Program-made: the position numbers and the translations under genes
Notes under the pieces: generated by a model
Databases searched by the model: none
What the model saw: only the letters and a program-made list of their open reading frames with translations
What the model was told of the DNA's origin: nothing
NCBI RefSeq assembly: GCF_037038585.1
Contig: NC_092520.1
Location: forward strand, 61,834,001 to 61,898,000
From: Patagioenas fasciata
Lineage: Eukaryota; Chordata; Aves; Columbiformes; Columbidae
Direction of reading: 5' to 3'
DNA length: 64,000 nucleotides
Shown here: piece by piece, positions 23,811 to 37,020 of the stretch
Layout: each line of letters opens with the position of its first letter
How positions within the stretch are numbered: position 1 is the first letter of the stretch

Positions 23811-24930
23811 AAGCTGGGAGAGGTGTTGTCTGGGATTGTAGGACTACCTTTGTCAGTCTGTTTCATTGTTGGCTTGGTTTGTTTCTTTTAAAGGCAACAC
23901 GGTGTTGAATGGAGCTTGGGAATCACCCTGACAACTCACATCGCACTTTTAAATGCAGCAGAGAATCAATGGCCCAGTTGCTTTGAGGTCATGATAATCT
24001 GATTCCTGAATTGGCTGCCTGAAAAAATTATAAACTATGTGACCTCTGCCAGGGAGGATGGAAGCATCAGCCCTATCCTCATCAATGTTCTGTTCAAACA
24101 GCGAACAGTACAGCTTGAAAATGCAAGGCTAATGTTTGCAAATTCAGCTAGTGTAGAAAAAGTAATTTTCCTCTCTTCTGCCTTCTGTAAGTGACATAAC
24201 ACTTAGATGTCCAAATGTTGTGCATGTTTCCTTTATGGTTTGTTGTCTTTAATCTTCATGCAACAAAAGTGGGAATTTCTTTCCAAGACTTCCTCAGAAA
24301 ATGAGAAGTTGAGATTTGAACAAGTTTGGCAGATGTTGCTAGTAATTGCTGGAAATATTTTAAAGATGGAAAAAGCAGTAGGATTACAAATCAGTTGTTT
24401 GAAAATCCCATTAAAGGCATGACTGCTTTGAATAAGCGCTGTCAACCGTGTAGAGCTTGTTTTGAAAGAAAACATCAGCTGTTGCACTTGTAATGATGTG
24501 GTAACAATATTGCTATTGTAAATGTGTTTGTTAGGTAAACAAGACAATGTAAAGAATGTTTAAATTATCAACAGTAGTACTTGGATTTTAAAATTTAATT
24601 TTAAACCAGTCATAGCAAAGGTGTGAGGTAAATATTTTTCTAAGACTGCATTACCTAAAAATCTTACTTGATTTCATTTGCCATTCTGATTAAGAATAAC
24701 TTACCAGAGACTGGCATTCATCAGTTCTCAGATGCAGCTGAGTTGTAAAGCAGGTTCCTCACAAGTACCTTTGGTACAAACTGAAAGTACAGAGTGACTA
24801 CTGAAGAATAAGAAGTGAGTGCAGAAGAGGCATGAAGGTGGCAGGAGTTTTAAGTGGTGGATCTATACAAAGTTTAAGATGCCAGCATTGGACCAAAGGT
24901 CTGACTATGGAGGGAGTAAAGGGGAAAATA

Positions 24931-25175
24931 TCATAGAACCACAGAATCATAGAATAGTTTGGGTTGGAAGGGACCTTCAAAAGTCATCTAGTCCACCTCC
25001 CCTGCAATGAGCAGGGACATCTGCAACTAGACCAGGTTGCTCAGAGCCCTGTCCAGCCTGGCTTGGAATGTCTCCAGGGATGGGGCATCTACCACCTCTC
25101 TGAGCAACCTGAGACAGTGTTTCACCACCCTTACTATAAAAAATGTCTTCCTCATGTCAAGCCTGAAATATGACA
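24931..25175 (-). mobile_element. CR1 LINE, 3' end (antisense)
   Basis: TCATAGAACCACAGAATCAT and AGAATAG form the tail, followed by TTTGGGTTGGAAGGGACCTT, CCCTGCAATGAGCAGGGACA and the TGTCTCCAGGGATGGGGCAT block. It fades near TCATGTCAAGCCTGAAATAT. Very close to the 8819 copy. Confidence 0.95.
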
Positions 25176-26800
25176 CTTCCTTAACAGTATCACTTCTGTT
25201 GTCCAATAGTTCAATTTTTCGATCTGTTTGTGCCCAAACTGCTTTCAGCTGTTGGTGAAACTGGTAGCTACCCCATTCTTTGTATTCATACCCATTACCC
25301 AGTGCCACATTCCCAGATTGTTGATCTAGTCGAAAACTAATCTTTGCCTTGTGCCAGCGAGAGGCAAGTGGCAGAAACATGTAGCCTGAGGCAGGAGGAG
25401 AATGGGAGAATCCATTCCAGCAACAGCACGGTTTTAGCTAGGCTTCTGCAGTAAGTCATGTTTTTGCACATAATGAACAAGCAAAGCCTTCCAGCTAGAG
25501 TTATTCCTGCTAAAATAAAGAGAACAAAAATAGATGTTAATGAGAACAAAGTTTATGCTAGCTGGCTGCTACTCCCCAGAGGAATGATTGATAGCAACAT
25601 ATAGGGTATTCTATATCCAGCACAGCAGATGGCCAGCATTCAAGTTTTACATATGTTAGGCACTTTTTGTCTCTTCCGTTACTACTACAACTGGGTTTGC
25701 TGTGAATGCAACATTGCCCAGCTCCTAAGGTTGACATTACCATTGGCAGCTGATCAGTGGTGAGTTAACTGTTAGACCTGCGCTCTCTGAATTCGTCTTC
25801 AAGGCTCTGCTGTTACTTTGGATCTGTCCTCCTTTTGTCTGCAGCATATAAGCTCATAGATAGTTCTACGTGCCAGAGTACCTAGATGCTATTCAACATA
25901 GCACAGTGTAAGTACTAGTTATTGCTGTATATATCAAGCACAGTTTTGCAATGCTAAACAAAACTCAGAATTGTTAGTTAATTGTCACCCTGTCATTAGC
26001 CAGTTACTATAACACTTAAAAATCTAAAACAAATCTTCAAGCAAGCCAAGCCAAGCCGAGATAAAGTAAGCCTTACAGTCCTAGTCCCATGTGTGAAATT
26101 ATTACAAGACCTGTGGCTGGTAACTGGGTTATAAGGCTGCATAATAACTCGTAATCTAGTCAATACAGTCAATGGAGTGTGGAAAGCTATTCAGCTCACT
26201 GGAATAATTTAGTTAAAATCATAACATCAGGCATATGTAAAAAACTACCTTGATTTTTATCTTTCTTTGCTGCTGAGACTTTATAACTTCAGTGCTTTCC
26301 TAAACACGTTTATTAGATATGAAATTAAGTGTGAAATTCTGCTCTAGGTAGTTGATAATTTTGTGTGTCAGATCTACAAGACATCAGAAAATGGATGAAC
26401 CTGTTCATACACACAAAGGATGTGCTTGAGAGTTTAGTGAAAATTTTACTCTCAGTTTTTTTTCAAGCAGGTATCAGTTTCCTGTCTTAAATCCTGTTTT
26501 CAGGCTCCTCATCTTATCTGAAGACTTCTCTTCTATGAAAGATTACAAATAAAACAAGTTTTAAAAGAAAGTCTTGTAAACACTTTCTTAAAAATTGCAT
26601 TAATTAAGAGATATACACCATTTCTAGAATATAGTTTTCTATGACTTTCTGGCCTCATTAGGATGATTGATCCCAAATTACTAGTAGTAACTAGAGTAGT
26701 TCTGTTAAAAGGAAAACAGGAACATGAGGTGAAGATTTTCCTACTGACTAGTAAAGTCTTACTTGAATGACCTAAGTGAATTGCGTAGTAGGGACAGGAA

Positions 26801-26864
26801 ATTTATCTATTTATTTATTTGTTTGTTTGTTTGTTTATTTATTTAGCGTGGGGGGGGGGGGGGG
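26801..26864. repeat. (ATTT)n/(GTTT)n tract ending in a 15-G run
   Basis: TATTTATTTATTTGTTTG-type units run to 26845, then GCGT and fifteen G (26850-26864). Such joined homopolymer and tetranucleotide tracts are unstable and hard to sequence, so the exact G count is uncertain. Confidence 0.85.
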
Positions 26865-28261
26865 TGTGAATTCAAGGAAAGAGAAATGTTTTTTACTTGT
26901 TTTTATATGCAGAGGAATGCAGCATATAATCCTGATTCAGATCAAATACTCTTGCCCAGTCTTTGTGACATGAATTTCCAGAAGAACTGATTAAGCCACT
27001 GTGCTGTAATCTTGGTCTCCATTTCTGCTGGGGGTGGGGACGGTGTTGGAAAGCAAAGCAAACACATTCATTCTTATGAATTTCAGTAGATCAAGAAGTT
27101 GTCTGTCACTTATTGGTTTCATCAGCAAGGTGTTGCTAAATTGATCTGGAGAGGCATTGCTTCCTTTTGCGTAACTTCTCTTTGAGAACCAAGACTTTTG
27201 GGGTTTGATGGAAGGAAGAGATTCAGTAAATTGTTCCGTATGTTCTGCTCCCAAGTAGCCACAGGCTCTTTCTGTCGCTTGGCCATTTTAGGCTCCAGAT
27301 GAAATTCTTGTGGAATATTTTTAGAAATGCAATTTCCCAGCCCTCTGACCTTCCTCTCTGTCCTGCTCCTGCCAAATCAAGGGGTCTTTATCCTCTGTCT
27401 TTGAATAGAAGGATCTACCTAAAAGCCAGTTCTAGTGATCTCAAAACACTTAATGATAGAGTTAATCTTGATGACCCAACAAGAAACTCTGCATTTTATT
27501 TTTGCTGGGGTTATTTTGTGCCATTGGAGTGCATTTCCAGATGCAGAAGTAGCCACAGGTGAATGTTCTGTAAGTCGTTTTGTGAATGGGGGAATGGAAC
27601 AGACCCTTCTGATTGACTCCTTAATTAGCTTATCCCATCTCGCAGAAACACAGACTGAGGATGTTATTTCATTTTCAGCCTTAGTCAATATGTAAGACTT
27701 CTGACACCAAAACGCAGCGTTACTGTTTTGTGTCCACATGATGCGTGCATTGGTGTCCTCTGTGCTGGTCCTTATGGAGCTGTGAAGTCAGCTACATTCA
27801 TGGGCCCAAAAACTAACCGTGCCAGGAAAAAGAGAAAAGAAACAACAAAACCAACAGCTTACTGGTCCAGTTGAATGTGCAGCTGGGTAGGTGGGGAGAG
27901 CTGGCACAAGGGAAGAAAGGGCCATGCAGTGGACAACATGCCATCCCTCTTTTGACAGCAGTGTGGTCTGTCAGAATGCACCATTAAGACAGCGCTTTTG
28001 AAGGGTTATATACTCTCATCAATGTCAGCTAAAGCCTCCTTGAGAACAGAATTATGGCAGTTTAATGATTTCTACAAATCACACTTTAAAGGAGTATCTG
28101 CCTTAATTCCCATATTTGCAAATGAGGCCATCAGTGCAGGTGGAACCAAGCCATAGTCTGCATTTTTTACCTACACACGGATCCCATAAGAAAGAATGCT
28201 ACATAAAAACACTGTATTAAATGGCTGAGAAACTGAAATGGGTGGAATTCACCCCCAAAAG

Positions 28262-28285
28262 AACAAAACAAAACAAAACAAAAAC
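28262..28285. repeat. (AAAAC)n pentanucleotide repeat
   Basis: Four to five CAAAA units in a row within intron 1. Confidence 0.75.
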
Positions 28286-30493
28286 ATCAGGGATGGAGGA
28301 TGTGGAACAACTTGTGGTATAAATTTTTTCAGGTGAAATCCTGATGGGATTGGGAGAATTCAATTACTTCCGGAGCCTTAAGAAATCTTCTGTGATCTGG
28401 TATTCGTATTTCCTGGTCTGCTAAAGAAATGGTGTAACGTAAAAACATTGAAAATATTAACTCTTGAGAAGGATGTAGTTGCCCACCTATTTAAGCATGG
28501 AGGATTTACAATAAGGTATTTACTCACTAAAACCTGAGGTGTAGGAAGTATCTCCATATCTGGTCAACAATTTATGAATTGAGAGAAGAAAGGAACTTTG
28601 AACCTTTAGTTTGAACGCTCGCTATCTGGATGAGGACAATTGTGTACTTTTGAGTATTGGATTTGTGGATCTGAGAGTAAAAAGAAATACTTTGGTTTTT
28701 GTCATTAATCCATTTTTCCCAAGATTATGAAAATTTGTAAATATTTCTCTTCCCTCCCACTCTGCTTCAGTGCTTTTCATCTTACTTGGCAGTTGGTGTA
28801 CAGTTCATTTATTCCATGTTACTTAATGCTCCACTTCTACTTTGGTGGACATGCTGGGGATGACAGTAACTCTTAACTTTCAAAGTGTCATTTGCTAGAA
28901 CATAAAAGTCTTTTACAGTTATATAAATTAAATGAATAATAACCTTTGGTGAGGTGAAATAGATACCATTAGCCTATTAATAGAATATGAATTTATACAA
29001 TGGTTTGGATTGTTGTTTGATTTTCAAAGTTTAAAAAAGAGCAAAATATTAAATGGATTTGTATAACTATTACAAATATTTGTCCAGTATATCAGTGTGT
29101 TTACTATGTGTGAAGTATTTAGTAATGATAACACCAATTCTTTCAGTTTAATTTTGCAGGCTTGCAACCAGTTAGCCAAATTTTCATTCTTAGGCTGAAT
29201 ATTTCTAGAGCATCTTGCCAAAAATAATTCAACACACTCAGAAAACATTGCCTGTATATATTGACAATATATGAAAAGAAAACTGACTCCTTTCAAATAG
29301 GTTAACTGAATTCTTGAATGCTGTAGGAAGTTAAAATGTACAGTGAAATTGGAGTTGCAAGATATTCTAGGGAGAAAGAAAACACAAAAAATGCATGGGT
29401 AAGGAGATGATATACATGAGTCTCTTGACAAATCCACAGAAGTTGGAAGAGCCTTGAGACAAATTTATGGCCTTCCTGTAGGACAGACACTGCACTGGAA
29501 CAGATTTTGGGTTACTCAGAACTTAACATTTCTTTACAGACCTTTGCACAGCTCCATCCAGGAATCTTAACTGGGAATTAAAACGAGGATTTCCAGATGA
29601 TGGAGGAAGAACCAGCTGTATTCCCACACAGGAAACATTATTGGCAGTTATTCCCCTGGAAGGAGGCCTTTTAAAAGGGTTCTTCATACCAGTTTAGTGA
29701 AGAGAGGGTTACGATGCCAGAGTGGAGTCCCCTGATAATATCTGGGGTTGTTACTGTGCAGTTCTGTTCCAGGAATGAACACTGGTAGCATGAGTTAGTC
29801 GATGCTTTGATTCCAAGTGAAAAGGTTATAAAGGCAATAAAAACCATGGGGAAAATGTGCTGAATTTCCACACCTGAGTGAGCATCATTATGAAGGGTTG
29901 TGGTTTTGCTTGCATTTATAAGCCTGTTTTCATTTCAAAGGGGTTTGATACATGTAACTGGGAGTGGAGTTTGACTCCAAATATCATTTTAAGAATTATG
30001 CTGCATCAGTGACCTGACAATGCACTGGAAAGTTTAAATTGAGTGCAGACTGTTCAGCTTTGGTATAATGATTAATTTCAAGTGATATAGGTTATGATCA
30101 CTGTTTCAATTATTTACTGAAAAAAACAACAAATCTCATGGGAACTCTGCAAATGAGCTGATCAGGTGATTGTGACCTTGAGACAGGGTCTCTCCTCCAG
30201 CTCTCCCCTCTCCTCTCCTATGAACAGAACAGACGTGCTCATCTGTCCGCTTGAGAAGTCTCTGATACTGTTCATATTTAACATTGTTATCAAAGGTTCT
30301 TTGCTTCCAGGCTTAGCCATTAAAATAGATGAGATGGGAAATGCTGACATGATAGTTTTGCAAATGTTATCTGTGAGGTTCGCGTATATTATTGAATCTC
30401 TTAATGAAGATGATGAAGAATCAGCCTATTAACAGCTCAGAATTAGGTATATTGCTACATTAATTCTTGTTCATCTTTTCTTTGATATTTCAG

Positions 30494-30564
30494 TGCTACG
30501 GCTATTGAAGGATGGTGCTGACCCTCACACGCTTGTTTCCTCAGGAGGCTCCTTGCTCCATCTG
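30494..30564 (+). CDS. MYO16: MYO16 coding exon b: residues 76-99, ankyrin repeat 1 into 2
   Basis: A 71-base exon between TTTGATATTTCAG and the donor GTAAGA. Its first two bases complete codon 76 (Val) with the last G of the previous exon. It encodes the second helix and loop of the first ankyrin repeat ([10 protein letters not shown], residues 77-86) and then Gly-Gly-Ser-Leu-Leu-His-Leu (93-99), the variant of the ankyrin T-P-L-H turn that begins repeat 2. It ends in phase 0 inside that helix, a common place for introns in ankyrin genes. The short length would hide it from simple ORF searches. Assignment rests on exact frame joining and on the family sequence pattern. Confidence 0.95.
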
Positions 30565-32282
30565 GTAAGAGTGATTGAAGATTAGTGTTAGTGACTGTGG
30601 ATAAATATGGTGGGATACTGAGTAGCAGATTGGGCGTAATAACAAAAAGAAAGGTTTAGCCATAATTTTTTTATCTACACTGCCCTCCACGGTGATTATG
30701 ATTGCATCCAGCTATGTGTGTGAAATAAATGGTCATTTTCAAATTGCTTACGAAAAAATGGATCATGTCAAAGAACTGGTAACTAACAAAGTAGAACTAA
30801 ATGTTTTAATTATAAATTATCTGTGCAGTAGGAAAGAACAAAGGAAATATCGCTTGATTCCAAAGATAGAATTATATGGTTTAGAGATCCACAGACCCTG
30901 TATGACAAACACCATGATGTAACATTTTTCTTTTGGCTTTGTGCATATTTTCGTGCACCAATTTCGTACCTGTGGATATTTAACACATTATCCACATTTA
31001 GTTTATCATTATTTGCATAGAAATTTAGATTAAGTATCTAAAAGACAGAAGGAAAAGAGTTTGTACACTATGACCAAAAGAGAAGCAAGGTCTAAGAACA
31101 TTTGGAGGAAAGACTGACAAGCAGACAGGAAGGAAATGCTGCAGGGGTAAAATTTTGGCTTTGCTGAAGCCAACAGCAAAACTCATCGTAAATTCCTAAG
31201 TCTTATGATCCTTTATTTTGGTCTGTGATGCTTCAATTGCAGACATGCTTTCTATTTGATATGAAACTATTTTAAGATATTTGGATCCAATTTTGTTGCT
31301 GTTAAATTAAATGTGACTTAACAAATGAAAGGACGTAACAGATCCAGTGAAAAGTCGTCTGGCAGAGTGTTTCATTTTAGAATAGTTGGATTGAGTTTTG
31401 CATGATATGTACACAAAATAGAGGAATTTCTTGACCAAGAAAAGGATCCTTTAATATTACTGGATTTCAGCACGCCTACTAGGCTATTGCACAACCAGGC
31501 TCTTGCAAGGTATAGCATTTACCTTGTGGAATTAATCTGTTTTTAATCTTCTATGGCCATGCTGCTTACCAAGGACTTTGGGAAATAGAGACCTAAGTAA
31601 GGGGAGGATGCAGTAATGATCTGGAACAGACAAAATTTGAGTTCTCTTTTCTCTCCTCCAAATATTTGCCTGCTGCAAAGGTGCTCACTCACTCTTTAAA
31701 AATACAACTCATCTGAGATGTTATCTTTGGGATTTTCCAAACTGAGGCTTCCCAAATCTTATCTTGCGCTGAAAGCCCTAGGAGACAATCTGTATCTTCA
31801 GATTGACTGATGTGACATCTGTCTCCCTGCCATTTTAAAACAGAAGAAAGAAGATTCATCTTTAGGGACTTTAGGCTGCTCTGTCTAGTTTAGCTGGTGC
31901 CCGCTTTTTAACTGCAGATATGTGTACGTTTGGGTGTGTGGATGCTGCTAGTTGTAGTGTCATCATCATGCACCGATGCCTGTGCACTGATTTGAAATTA
32001 CAATAATGAACAGAAAGAAAACCTCATCTTTACTGTAGATTTCAGCAGATTTCATACAACGCTTTTTCACAAGGAATAAGGGATTCTGTGAATCACGTAC
32101 ATGAAACTTGTAGTCTCCACAAAACTATTTTTATAGATTCATCAGCTGTTGTCCCCTACAAACACCATAGTTTAACTACAGTGTGTCATCTGCTCAATTT
32201 AAATGGAGCAAAAATTGTATGTAATAAATTCAGTTGTACACTGAGTAAAACACCATTGCTCATCTGCTCTTCTTTCTTCTAG
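30565..32282 (+). other. MYO16 intron 2 (about 1.7 kb)
   Basis: Phase 0 intron from GTAAGA to the strong acceptor TCTTTCTTCTAG. I see no transposon, simple repeat or gene-like feature in it. It is by far the shortest complete intron here. Confidence 0.9.
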
Positions 32283-32456
<174 letters not shown>

Positions 32457-35400
32457 TGAAAAGGAAATAGAATGTAACACCATAGGGTCTGAAACTGCTG
32501 TAGGAATGATACTGATTAGAGCCCTCTTGGGATTTTGAGGACTTGAGTCCAAATGTCTCCTCTTCTAGAGGAAAGTCAGATCAACGTCTGTCTTCTCCCA
32601 GAAGAATATTTCGCTTGAATGTTAGATAGATGTCCTTCGGTGTGACTTTAGCATGTGCCATCTAGATTCCTTCCAGACAATTCTCCAACAGGGTTTTAAA
32701 GCTCGAAACAGTTTATATCCAGCTACCACACCAAAGAGGCTAGGATTAAACTGGATTAGACAAGGTCTCTTCCATGCTAGCTGGCTTCAATGCCTAGAGA
32801 TTTCCTGGGTCCATTTGATTTAAAAGTAGAAATATAGCTTTTGTCATGCTTGGAATGTTGTTTTCTCAGCTTTTCTATCACAACCGCAATTGTTCAGTAA
32901 ATGTACAATGCAATGTGTAATAAATCTGGTTTTCTCAGTGCTTAAAATAGTATTACTTACCTAAACACAATTATCAGATAAGTTTGGTAGGACTATCCCA
33001 TTCTAAACATTGCCAGTACTCTTGGCAAATAAAGAATAAGGTTTTCAAAAGGTGGTATTTTATCTCTTGTTTCAGCTTGATCTGTTCAATGTATATACTT
33101 TTGAAGCCTGTGTATCCTTTGGATTCTGTGTGTACTTCTAAACTGATAAACAATTAGAACAGAGAAGGTCATCTATAAAAACTCCTGTATTGTGGGAAAG
33201 TCTTGTAATGTGGGGAATTTTCACAAATACTGAATACCATAGTGCTGTTCACATTAATAAGAACAGCTTAGGTTATAGAGGGCACTTCTAAAATTTCCCT
33301 TGCCTGTTCTTGTAAGAAACCAAATCTAGTAAAAACTCACCAAATATTTCTACCCAGAGTTATAGTCAAAATTATTTTTTAGCCCCCAGCATTTGAATAT
33401 TGTTTGATTTAGTCCCTGTTTATTACGAGCTGTCTTCTTCTGAAGGTTCTGATTAACTTCTGATAAATTGTGCTAACTAGATCATCTGATATATTAAAGT
33501 TTCAGTAATCCATATAGATTTTTGCAGGTAGTGTTTGAATTGTTTATATTATTTGCAATGCCCACATTCTAGACAGTCAGCACTTCTTAAGGCAGAATTT
33601 CCCTCAGTATGTCAATTATAACTTTATGCTCTCCCTTCTGGAGTGGCAATAATAAATTGTGGCAGAGAAAGGAAAATTTTCTTAGGTAAGCAATAGTTTT
33701 TGAACCATGACATTAATGCTGTCTTTAATGACATTTGACAAAGTGAAGATAGAAACTGAGGTTGGAGGGAAGTATTTTTCACAGCTCTGAACTGGTTTTG
33801 TGTGAGCATTTGATATTAGCAATTACTTTGCCTTGAGGTTATACTGTTTCATGGGCCATGTCTAATGTGTAGCATGAGCCTGCATAATGCTAATATGAGC
33901 TACAGACAGCTTCTATTATGCCACAATTTTTAGCTGGAAGAGAAAATAACACTTATATACCATCATGAATTACTTTTAGATATGTATTTCTTCTGGATTG
34001 ACTTTACAACGTAGACAAGACCATATTATCTGTTTTAAAGACATGAGCTAAGAGGTAGCAGTAACGTCCTTTACTTTAGACCTCTGCAAATTCTGATTCC
34101 TGGAAAACTGTCATAGAGGCCAATGAAAATTTCCTCAAGTGGGGACTTAAAAATGTTTCCTGAAGGAAAAACAGACAAAAAGGAATGTAGGATATATGTA
34201 GATCCTGGAAGTCTATTAATGAAGGCTTAATTAAGCATGCCCACTTTTATCACTTATCCCACTTTCGGTGGTTTTCATGTTTCGCTGGCTCAGACGAGAT
34301 AGTGACTTGTCATTCATCAACTTGGCTGTGGTAACTCACTCTTTCTGTGCTCTGGTAGGTAGCGAAGACAAGAGTGAAGCTTGTTAGATGAAATGTCTTT
34401 CACAGAGAGACAGGAGTGTCTGTAGCTGTTTGAAATATGACAATTTGCTATGGTGTCCTGTTGGAATACTGTTGCAATTGTAGGCACTGTTTTTGGAATA
34501 CACGTAGAAAGAAATTATTGAAGCTATTTCGTTCTATCCCAACATTTTACCTGAAGTGGTATAGCTTTTCAGGGAACATATTTATATCTTCTCCATTTTG
34601 TAGCTGTCACGAGGTGGGGCAGGAGGAGTAGCATTTGCCAATACAGCCAAGAAATATATCCCATGTCTGCTAAATAGTCAGACAATGGTGAATTTGCCCC
34701 CAAGGCAGCTGCTAACATATGAGAAAGAGTAGAGATCAAAGGTAATCAGTGGAGTTCTGGTTGCTGTACATGTAAATCAGGTAGTAAAGGTCAGATTCAT
34801 CAATTGTGTCTTGACTGCATCAGTGTTGGGTGTTTTCCCCCTGAGACAAGAGACTCTTTCTGTGGACATTGTATGACGGAGATTCCTGTAGCAGGTTGAG
34901 GAGGGTGCTGAAATGCCTTTCGTTTAAGAACAAAGATGCATAGGCTTATACACATTTGTGCCCACATGAAATCTCCAAAGGAGTATGAAAAGCAACCAGA
35001 TTTATTGGAAGTATCTGCTCTGTCTTGCCTCACTGCCTCTTGAAGGCTCAGGATGAGACATCGAGACATGCTGGCAGCAGTTCTGTCCAGTTGGGGTTTG
35101 TTCCTGTTCTATCATCTCTGGACACATTGCAGCATTGTATTTTGACTGACCTAAGGCTGAGAGCAGCAGAGAAAAAGCAAGCAGGTGAAAATGCATTTTT
35201 ATAGCGTAATCCACTTTATTTCACCATCATCAGGAGGCACCTTTCAGTAGGCAATGTGAATGTAATGTTTTCATCAACTGTAAGGCAGGTCTTGTCAAAT
35301 GAAACTTGGGAGGTAGACTATTCTATTGTTTGTACAGCAGTTTGCACAGTGGAGATTTATTCTTTCATTGACCCAAAGGCATTACTGTAATAAACATAGC

Positions 35401-36749
35401 AGTAAATTTACTGCAATGACAGAGAGCAGTACTACATCCCTAGGAATTTTTACACATAGATTAAAAAACTGGGGAGTAGAAAGACTTCGTTAATGTATAC
35501 TTTTTTATTGACCTTACTAGGAAAAGCAAATGTAACTATTGTCTGCCAACCAATTAAATGTATTTCATCATGTGCTTTTTGGAACTTAGAACTGAAGCAC
35601 AAAATGCAATTCTGGCATAGAATACCAAGTACAAGTGCTAAAAAAAAAAATACACTGAATATTTTTTTTCTCTATCTCTTAAAAAGAACTTAGGAAAATC
35701 TGTGCTCAGCAGTGTGCAAAAAGGAGTTCTACTCCAAGAATTTTTTGGCTTTACAGTAGCTGAGCAGTGTCAGAGTGTTTGAACAGTATAGTACTGTCCA
35801 TTGTATGTGTAATCCAAATTTGCTAATCCATCTCTCCATAACTCTTTATGCCATGAGAATAAACCATATGATCTGACATTAATGGTACATTAAAAATCAA
35901 GTAGGAGGAATACAGAAAGTAACAGAGCCTTTCAGTAAGACTGAAATATTATTTGTCTTTTGAAGAGAAGACTTTAATATATTATTATTTAGTAGTTCAT
36001 CAGTTCTGGCATAATTTTTACAGAAATGATAATGACACAGTATAGACCTCTATTTCATATAGAGAGATTTGGGGAAAAAAAAGTTTAGTATAGGATTTGG
36101 TTTTGTGTAACATTGACAGGCCATCTCTAAAGTTTTTTGTGATTTTGGAGTTACTTTTAAAACTGTTGGACACAACTAATTCATTTAAATTAATGGATGT
36201 CAACTTTGTTGGACTGAAATTCAAAAATATTACATTCATGCTGTATTTTTTAGCTAAGTTGACAGGATGTAATTTCAGAGAGTATCAAGTAGCTTTAGGG
36301 CCACTTTCTCACTGAGAACTAGACGGTACTTAGAACAATATTTGGTAGAAGAAAGTGAAAAAGTATCAAGAAATGCTGCATAAACATTTTAGCCAAAATG
36401 AAATGCTGGTAAAACGTGAAAAGAGTGATCAAGCCTGGTGCTGCGGCTCCAGCTTGGGGCTTGAATTTTATTTTTTGCTTATAAACCACATAGCTTTCTC
36501 TTATCTCTATCATCTGTGTCTGTTCCTGCTCTGTCTTCTTGTAGCCTGGCAGTTGCTCGAAGTGAAGGTCTGTGACATACTCGTGAAGTCCTTGTGATCG
36601 TTAGGATATCTGTGGTATCTAGAAACTTCTGTCTTCCTTTGTCCTTATTTTCTTGGGCTCTCAGATTGTTGCCAGAGATATTGAGAAGAATTTTTGTGCA
36701 AAGACAGTGTTCCCAGGAGGTGTTGAGTCTTCTAGGCTACCACAAGACA

Positions 36750-37020
36750 ACCAACAGTAGGACAAGGGGTAATGGGTTCAAACTGGAACACAAGAGGTTC
36801 CTCTTAAATTTGAGACGAAACTTCTTCTCAGTAAGGGTAACAGAACACTGGAATAGGCTGCCCAGGAGGGTTGTGGAGTCTCCTACTCTGGAGACATTCA
36901 AAACCTGCCTGGACACCTTCCTGTGTAACCTCATCTGGGTGTTCCTGCTCCGGCAGGGGGATTGGACTGGATGATCTTTTGAGGTCCCTTCCAATCCCTC
37001 ACATTCTGTGATTCTGTGTG
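36750..37020 (+). mobile_element. CR1 LINE, 3' end (sense), older subfamily
   Basis: From near GGACAAGGGGTAATGGGTTC through TTCTCAGTAAGGGTAACAGA, ACACTGGAATAGGCTGCCCA and GGAGTCTCCTACTCTGGAGA to CCAATCCCTCACATTCTGTG and one more tail unit. It differs from the 470/8819/23590/24931 group in the middle part (TGTGGAGTCTCC rather than GGTAGATGCCCC), so it belongs to another CR1 subfamily. The end of the CR1 ORF2 reading frame stays open here for about 70 codons (Leu-Arg-Arg-Asn-Phe-Phe-Ser, then His-Trp-Asn-Arg-Leu-Pro-Arg-Arg-Val-Val-Glu). Confidence 0.93.

Larger units (their letters stand above)
3929..30493 (+). other. MYO16 intron 1 (about 26.6 kb)
   Basis: Runs from GTACTC to TTTGATATTTCAG, phase 1. 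Contents seen: CR1 pieces at 8819-9050 (-), 13024-13147 (-), 16505-16580 (-, weak), 23590-23810 (+) and 24931-25175 (-); a GC-rich unclassified block at 19315-19530; simple repeats at 5588-5630, 7278-7314, 9228-9284, 26801-26864 and 28262-28285. The remainder is AT-rich single-copy-looking DNA. Segments near 11895-12195 and 27440-27790 look more complex than the rest and might be conserved noncoding DNA. Short ORFs on both strands show no family resemblance, no paired splice sites and no coding-like composition. Confidence 0.9.

Noticed and set aside
29024..29437. 137-codon minus-strand frame
   Set aside because: No domain, no splice partners and hydrophobic composition that simply reflects AT-rich DNA.
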